A DNA stretch of 64,000 nucleotides, from positions 62,001-126,000 of the forward strand of contig JAPZUF010000005.1 of assembly GCA_027533395.1 (NCBI GenBank), given 5' to 3'. The position numbers were made by a program, and so were the translations under genes. Below, one piece after another: positions 59,039 through 64,000 of the stretch; position 1 is the stretch's first letter, and each line of letters opens with the position of its first letter. The notes under the pieces were generated by a model. It was not told the origin of the DNA. It was given only the letters and a program-made list of their open reading frames with translations, and made no database searches. This DNA comes from Cyclobacteriaceae bacterium. Its GTDB lineage: Bacteria; Bacteroidota; Bacteroidia; Cytophagales; Cyclobacteriaceae.

Positions 59039-60266
59039 ATTCTAACACTGTAATTTCTGGTGGCATGCCAATACGCCCCGGATAACCAATATAACCAAAA
59101 CCACGGTTCACGTATAGGAACTGGTTTTCATCCTGATACATACCTGCCCATTGTTTGTATGCATATTGCGAAGGGCTCCATTTAAAATCCCCAATCTCAA
59201 CACCAAACTGAAAACCATGTGTGTGGCCTGCTAACATTAAATCAATGTCTTTATAGTTTTTTACTTGCGCATCCCAATGGCTGGGGTCGTGCGATAACAA
59301 AATTTTAGTGGCAGCATCTTGTGTACCCGCATAGGCAACATCTAACTTTCCGTATTTAGCAAATCTTCCTGCTCCCCAATTTTCAATTCCTACTATGGCG
59401 AGTTGATCACCATTTAAAGTGATTAACTTATTTTCATTCATCAATAAATTAAAACCTAATAAGCGATGCGCTTCCATCAAATTCTTAAAATTCTTCTGCT
59501 TCTGTTCTTGCGAAGTCCAAGCAACATAATCACCATAATCGTGGTTGCCTGTTACACTATATACTCCAAGCGGTGCTTTCAGTTTATCGAAAATAGAAAT
59601 GTAATCTTCTACTTCGCTTGCTTTATTATTTACCAAATCGCCAGTAAAGAAAATAACATCGGGCTTTTCGGATAAGGCCATTTCAACTCCACCCTTTACT
59701 GCCGTTTTATTAAAAAAACTACCAGAGTGAATATCTGATAATTGAACTACACGCAAGCCATGAAATGCTTTTGGTAAATTTTGAATAGCTACTTTCTTTC
59801 TTCGTATTCTATAATCGTGTGCACCGGTTAAAATACCGAATGTCATTACACCAAAAGGAACCGCGGTGGCAACTAATGCAGCTTTAGATAAAAATTCAGA
59901 TCTTGTTATGGAATCTCCAGGCAAAGTTTCTTTTTTAGTGATAGATTGAAAAACCCATCTTACCGCTCTTTGCAAGTCATCAATCAAAAGAAAAATCAAT
60001 CCGAAAAATTTAGAAATATAAATTCCAGCTACTCCTGCAAATAACCAGGTTCTAAAGGTAGGTCCAAACTTATACGGATCACCGAAATTCCACCAGAGTA
60101 AAAAAGCAAAACTGATTACCGTAGGAAACCAAAATGCATAGCGCCAGAAATTTTTCCAAAAAGGAGCTAAACTTTTGGTAAGATTAAGTACTGCATGAAA
60201 TAAATAGAAATCCATAGCTAATAAAAGCATGGCCAATATGGCAAAAGTGATCATACGCGCTTTCAT
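59025..60266 (-). CDS. Membrane-anchored metallophosphoesterase
   Basis: 413 residues. The N-terminus has about four membrane segments (MKARMITFAILAMLLLAMDF and others to residue 160). The C-terminal calcineurin-like domain has all metal motifs: LSDIH, FTGDLV, GNHDYG, SHDPSHWD and AGHTHGFQFG. It belongs to the YaeI/YkuE-like group, which acts on lipid or nucleotide phosphoesters at the membrane. Confidence 0.88.
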   Translation of the reverse strand: MKARMITFAILAMLLLAMDFYLFHAVLNLTKSLAPFWKNFWRYAFWFPTVISFAFLLWWNFGDPYKFGPTFRTWLFAGVAGIYISKFFGLIFLLIDDLQRAVRWVFQSITKKETLPGDSITRSEFLSKAALVATAVPFGVMTFGILTGAHDYRIRRKKVAIQNLPKAFHGLRVVQLSDIHSGSFFNKTAVKGGVEMALSEKPDVIFFTGDLVNNKASEVEDYISIFDKLKAPLGVYSVTGNHDYGDYVAWTSQEQKQKNFKNLMEAHRLLGFNLLMNENKLITLNGDQLAIVGIENWGAGRFAKYGKLDVAYAGTQDAATKILLSHDPSHWDAQVKNYKDIDLMLAGHTHGFQFGVEIGDFKWSPSQYAYKQWAGMYQDENQFLYVNRGFGYIGYPGRIGMPPEITVLELVQA

Positions 60267-60272
60267 AAATAA

Positions 60273-60304
60273 AAATCGTCTCCCATTTTAGTAGGAGACG
60301 ATTT
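60273..60304. terminator. Terminator of the RND efflux operon
   Basis: 11-bp perfect stem (AAATCGTCTCC/GGAGACGATTT), loop CATTTTAGTA, followed on the minus strand by T residues. Confidence 0.88.
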
Positions 60305-60326
60305 AGGTTAATTAATAGTGTAAACG

Positions 60327-63300
60327 TTAATGGGTATCTACTTGTTCTGTTTTATTCGGCATCAATCTATTCTTGAGGTTTGTTCTTATCAAATACATAA
60401 CAGGTACCAAGAATAGGGTTAAGAATGTACCGAAGATCAAACCGAAAATCATCGTCCACGATAAAGGCCCCCAGAAGGCAACGTTATCGCCACCGAAGAA
60501 GATGTGTGGATTGAATTCAGTGAATAAAGTAACGAAGTCGATGTTTAAACCTACAGCTAGCGGAATTAAACCTAAGGTTGCGGCCATCGCTGTTAAGATT
60601 ACAGGTGTCATTCTGGTTTTTGCTGCTTCAATTATGGCAGCTTTCAATTCCATACCTTGAGCAATCAACAAGTCGGTAAACTCCACTAACAAAATTCCAT
60701 TTCTAACTACAATACCTGCTAACGCCATAATACCTACACCCGACATGACAATAGAAATTTCCATTCTGAATAACGAGAAACCAATTAACACACCAATGAT
60801 ACTGAAGATAATTTCTGATAGAATGATCAGGGGTTTGCTGGTTGAGTTAAACTGAATCACAAGAATCATAAAAATTAATCCCAACGCAATAAAACCTGCT
60901 AAACCTAAAAACTCAGAAGTTTCTTTTTGGTCTTCTTGTTCACCTGTCATTTTAATTCCTACATCATCTGGTTTGCTAAAAGTGGTTAATTCTATTTGTA
61001 TGGCCCCTACTACTTCATTGGCATTGAAATCACTCAACACATTAGATGAAAGTGTGATCACACGTTTCTGATCGATACGTCTGATACCGGCATAGCTATT
61101 CGAGTATTCAATTTTTGCAATAGAAGATAACGGAACCTGACGAACAAGCCCTCCCATATTCATATCGCGATACGTAATAGGAAGATTCATCAATGTATTG
61201 ATATCATTACGTTGATCTTTTGTTATGCGAACGGTTACATCGTAATCATCATTCTCATCTCTGAATTTACTTACTTCGGTACCATATATCGCGGTACGCA
61301 AAATACTACCGATTTGTCCGGTTGAAATTCCTTCTCTGTTTGCTTTCTCTCTGTCTATGCTGATAACGATTTCCGGTTTGTCGCTTTGAAAGTCTGATTT
61401 CAATTCTTCCACACCCGGAATTTGTAAAGAGTCGAGATAATCTTTAAGTCTATCCGCGGTAGCTACTAATACATCAAAGTCATCAGCAGAAATTTCTATG
61501 TTGATGGGCTTACCTGTTGGCGGACCATTCGCTTCTTGGTTTACGGAAATTTCGGCACCACGAATACTGCGTACTTCTTCACGCACTTTATCAAGATATT
61601 CTTTTGTTGATTGTCCATCGCGTTTAGCAAAATCTACGAACGCTACCGTTACTTTTCCTAAATGAGGTTGTGCGTTATTACCAGAGGTTTGATCTTCGGC
61701 AGCACCAACCGAAACATTCGAAATAATAGATTCAACAATAGGATTATCTTTTCCATTTCCTTCGCCTACAATTTCAGCTACTTTCTTTTCTACAATGTTA
61801 GTGATGGAATCGGTTACACGTTGGTCTGTACCAATAGGCATAGTGATATATGTATATACAAAGTTAGGATCGCCCTGTGGGAAGAATACTACAGGTGGTT
61901 TGCGCCACGATGTAAAGGCAATGGAAAAAATGAATAACAAAACAACACCCACAACAACACCCACTGGTCTCCAACCTTCCAAACACCAACTGATCATTTT
62001 CTTGTACCCTTCTTGTACTCTTGGCCAGGCCTTCGTTTGGAAATTAGAAATCACTTCTTCTAAAACAAAACGATGTAATGAATAGATAAGGAACAAGAAC
62101 ACCGTAAAGTTACCCATACCAAACAAGCCCATGATGTACCAGATGAAGGCAAGTGAGGCAAATACAATGGCTGTAATCTTATAGCCGCGCGTTACTTTGT
62201 TGCGTTTGTGGTCGTGGTCGTGTACTTCCATGAAATCGGCTGCAAACACAGGATTCATGATATAGGCCACCAACAACGAAGCCAACAAAGCCACAATCAA
62301 GGTAATAGGCAGATAGAACATAAATTTACCAATTACACCAGGCCAGAAAGCCAATGGAACAAATGGCGCTAACACTACTAATGTACCGGATAGTACAGGT
62401 AAGAAAACTTCGCCTGCAGCTATTTTAGCTGCTTTGCGGATAGGAACTTTTCCATTATCAAAAATTCTGTGCGTATTTTCAATTACTACAATGGCATCAT
62501 CTACTACAATACCTAACGCAAGTAAGAATGAAAACAAAGTCATCAAGTTCAAAGTGAAATCCAGCGATGGAAAAACTAAGAAAGCAATGAAAGATGAAAT
62601 GGGTACAGATAAACCAACGAAAATTGCATTGGTTGCTCCCATAAAAAACATAAGAATGATGGTTACCAACACAAAGCCTATAATGATGGTATTGATCAAA
62701 TCATGCAAGGTCATGCGGGTATTATCCGATTGATCGGCTGTGATCGTAACCTTTACACCCGGTGGTAAAATATTATCTTCGAAATTTTTAACAATCTCGT
62801 TGATTTGATCGGAAGCGATAATTAAGTTCTCTCCGCTTCTCTTAATTACATTAAGTGTAATTACATTTTTTCCATCTAAGCGTGCAAAACTTTCTTGTTC
62901 TTTAAACGAATCGATTACTTCGGCTACATCTTTTAAATACACATACCCTCCACTCGTAGAACCAACTACTAAATTGCTGAGTTGATCTGCACTCTTAAAT
63001 TCGCCATTGATACTTAAGGAACGTTTCATGCCATCAACAGAAAGTTGACCACCGGAGATAATCAGGTTTTCGTAGGCAATCGCATTTTGAATGTCGGTTA
63101 AACTTACACCAGCCAATGCAGCTTTAAACATATCTACGTTCACCTGAATTTCTCTATCCAATGCACCAACAATATCCACACGTCTTATTTCGCGAATGCC
63201 CTCTATAGCATCTTGCATTTGTTCGGCATATAACTTCAACGTGGGTAGGTCGTAATCTCCTGAAAGGTTTACGTTCATGATTGGCAATTCCGAAATATCG

Positions 63301-63716
63301 ATTTCGATTACCGTTGGATCATTCTCTAAATCTGATGGTAAATTTTGCTTCGCTCTGTCTACAGCATCTTGTACTTCTTGTTTGGCATCGTCTAACGAAA
63401 CATCAGTTTCAAACTCTACGATGATATTTGAGAAATCTTGAACAGAGTTAGAAATGATTTTCTTAACTCCAGAAATAGATTTAACCTCTTTTTCTATCTC
63501 TTTAGAAATCAGGTTTTCTATATCTTTAGGTGCAGCACCCGGGTAAACAGTGGCTACATAAATTTGCGGGAACACTACTTCAGGAAAATTTTCCTTCGGT
63601 AGTTTCATATACGTGTAAATACCAGCCAGGCAGATGATAATGGTGGCAATGTAAATGCTCACTTTATTATCAATCGACCACGAGGTAGGTTTAAATTCTT
63701 TTTCTAAGTCTTTCAT
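60327..63716 (-). CDS. RND-family efflux permease (AcrB/HAE1-like)
   Basis: 1129 residues, full-length RND pump: first membrane segment VSIYIATIIICLAGIYTYMK, porter domain with YPGAAPKDIENLISKEIEKE, TM4 motif LGIVVDDAIVVIENTHR (proton-relay Asp pair), a large second porter domain, and C-terminal helices (GLIFMILVIQFNS, GIMALAGIVVRNGILLVEF). It drives export of drugs, lipids or other amphiphiles using the proton gradient. The adaptor gene lies directly upstream. Confidence 0.9.
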   Translation of the reverse strand: MKDLEKEFKPTSWSIDNKVSIYIATIIICLAGIYTYMKLPKENFPEVVFPQIYVATVYPGAAPKDIENLISKEIEKEVKSISGVKKIISNSVQDFSNIIVEFETDVSLDDAKQEVQDAVDRAKQNLPSDLENDPTVIEIDISELPIMNVNLSGDYDLPTLKLYAEQMQDAIEGIREIRRVDIVGALDREIQVNVDMFKAALAGVSLTDIQNAIAYENLIISGGQLSVDGMKRSLSINGEFKSADQLSNLVVGSTSGGYVYLKDVAEVIDSFKEQESFARLDGKNVITLNVIKRSGENLIIASDQINEIVKNFEDNILPPGVKVTITADQSDNTRMTLHDLINTIIIGFVLVTIILMFFMGATNAIFVGLSVPISSFIAFLVFPSLDFTLNLMTLFSFLLALGIVVDDAIVVIENTHRIFDNGKVPIRKAAKIAAGEVFLPVLSGTLVVLAPFVPLAFWPGVIGKFMFYLPITLIVALLASLLVAYIMNPVFAADFMEVHDHDHKRNKVTRGYKITAIVFASLAFIWYIMGLFGMGNFTVFLFLIYSLHRFVLEEVISNFQTKAWPRVQEGYKKMISWCLEGWRPVGVVVGVVLLFIFSIAFTSWRKPPVVFFPQGDPNFVYTYITMPIGTDQRVTDSITNIVEKKVAEIVGEGNGKDNPIVESIISNVSVGAAEDQTSGNNAQPHLGKVTVAFVDFAKRDGQSTKEYLDKVREEVRSIRGAEISVNQEANGPPTGKPINIEISADDFDVLVATADRLKDYLDSLQIPGVEELKSDFQSDKPEIVISIDREKANREGISTGQIGSILRTAIYGTEVSKFRDENDDYDVTVRITKDQRNDINTLMNLPITYRDMNMGGLVRQVPLSSIAKIEYSNSYAGIRRIDQKRVITLSSNVLSDFNANEVVGAIQIELTTFSKPDDVGIKMTGEQEDQKETSEFLGLAGFIALGLIFMILVIQFNSTSKPLIILSEIIFSIIGVLIGFSLFRMEISIVMSGVGIMALAGIVVRNGILLVEFTDLLIAQGMELKAAIIEAAKTRMTPVILTAMAATLGLIPLAVGLNIDFVTLFTEFNPHIFFGGDNVAFWGPLSWTMIFGLIFGTFLTLFLVPVMYLIRTNLKNRLMPNKTEQVDTH

Positions 63717-63744
63717 ACGAATAACGTATAGCTATATAATATTC

Positions 63745-64000
63745 TTAAATTTTGATTAACTGTCCATCACTAAGGCCTTGGTAGCCTACTGTAATTACCT
63801 TCTCTCCTGCGGCTAACCCTTCAACATGGGCTTTGTTATCGTACACACCTTTAATGGTTACAACTTTTTTTCTAGCGATAGTATTTTTGCCACTGGCCTC
63901 AGCTATAAAAACAATTTTCTCGCTGTTTAAGTCTTGAATAACATTGATAGGTACTGTGATGGCTTGAGCTTCTTGATGAAAAATAACTTTGATAACTGCC
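63745..64000 (-). CDS. RND efflux membrane-fusion protein, C-terminal end (continues beyond window)
   Basis: About 85 codons on the minus strand ending in TAA at 63745-63747. The sequence (PINVIQDLNSEKIVFIAEAS ... LAAGEKVITVGYQGLSDGQ) is the membrane-proximal end of HlyD/AcrA-type adaptors. 28 nt before the permease start, so co-transcribed. Confidence 0.87.
   Translation of the reverse strand, partial: AVIKVIFHQEAQAITVPINVIQDLNSEKIVFIAEASGKNTIARKKVVTIKGVYDNKAHVEGLAAGEKVITVGYQGLSDGQLIKI

Overview
The window is a chromosomal segment of a low-GC member of the Bacteroidota. I would lean to a Chitinophagales/Sphingobacteriales-like lineage, but the sequence does not fix the genus. Reasons: start codons mostly lack Shine-Dalgarno sequences; several promoters fit the Bacteroidota pattern (TTG, about 20 nt, TAnnTTTG), the clearest upstream of a tRNA-Leu; and the genes include a secreted TPR-CHAT protein, a secreted double M16 peptidase and an RND efflux pair. 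An integrated temperate siphovirus-like prophage of about 36.5 kb (6428-42882) interrupts the chromosome.

Host left flank (1-6427): 5' part of an RsmB-type rRNA methyltransferase, a secreted TPR-CHAT protein, a secreted M16 zinc peptidase, and the displaced terminator of a tRNA-Leu gene. Host right flank (42871-64000): tRNA-Leu(GAG), a possible small RNA, an Rrf2 regulator, a SET-domain protein with a lysine-rich tail, a minus-strand operon (M24 peptidase, PlsC, GatC, TPR membrane protein), a MocR regulator, a DMT transporter/GNAT/PLP decarboxylase/IlvE/PPOX run, an SPFH-type lipoprotein, TerC, a metallophosphoesterase and an RND efflux pump with the end of its adaptor.

Prophage: the integrase lies beside tRNA-Leu, and a 13-bp copy of the tRNA 3' end (GTGCCCAGGACTG) marks both ends. 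From the left come an XRE repressor with a palindromic operator, a tightly overlapping early operon of small proteins, a primase-helicase followed by nine GTAAC/GTTAC elements (candidate origin), and then a complete diversity-generating retroelement (DGR): two tandem target genes with variable repeats, a template repeat, a DGR-type reverse transcriptase and a small accessory candidate. A terminator separates this from a minus-strand tail-fibre operon (SGNH hydrolase spike, polyglycine adhesin). From 22.2 kb the plus-strand late genes run: S49 protease/scaffold, capsid, portal, connector, lysis genes, tail genes, a frameshifted tape-measure gene, an outer-membrane 'moron' on the minus strand, and the terminases next to the integrase.

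Two signals are not explained by standard annotation. First is the DGR: 16 of 17 template/variable mismatches fall on template adenines, and its targets are two small paralogues in the early region, not tail adhesins. Second is a family of six phage promoters, GTCCTA-N21-nAnnTTTG, with exactly the same spacing in every copy. Five end 3-7 nt before the start codon of a late operon, so these transcripts should be leaderless or nearly so. A third signal, three copies of a 19-bp repeat (TCTGAAAC-AWT-TCTGAAAC), flanks attP on both sides and sits beside the central late promoter.
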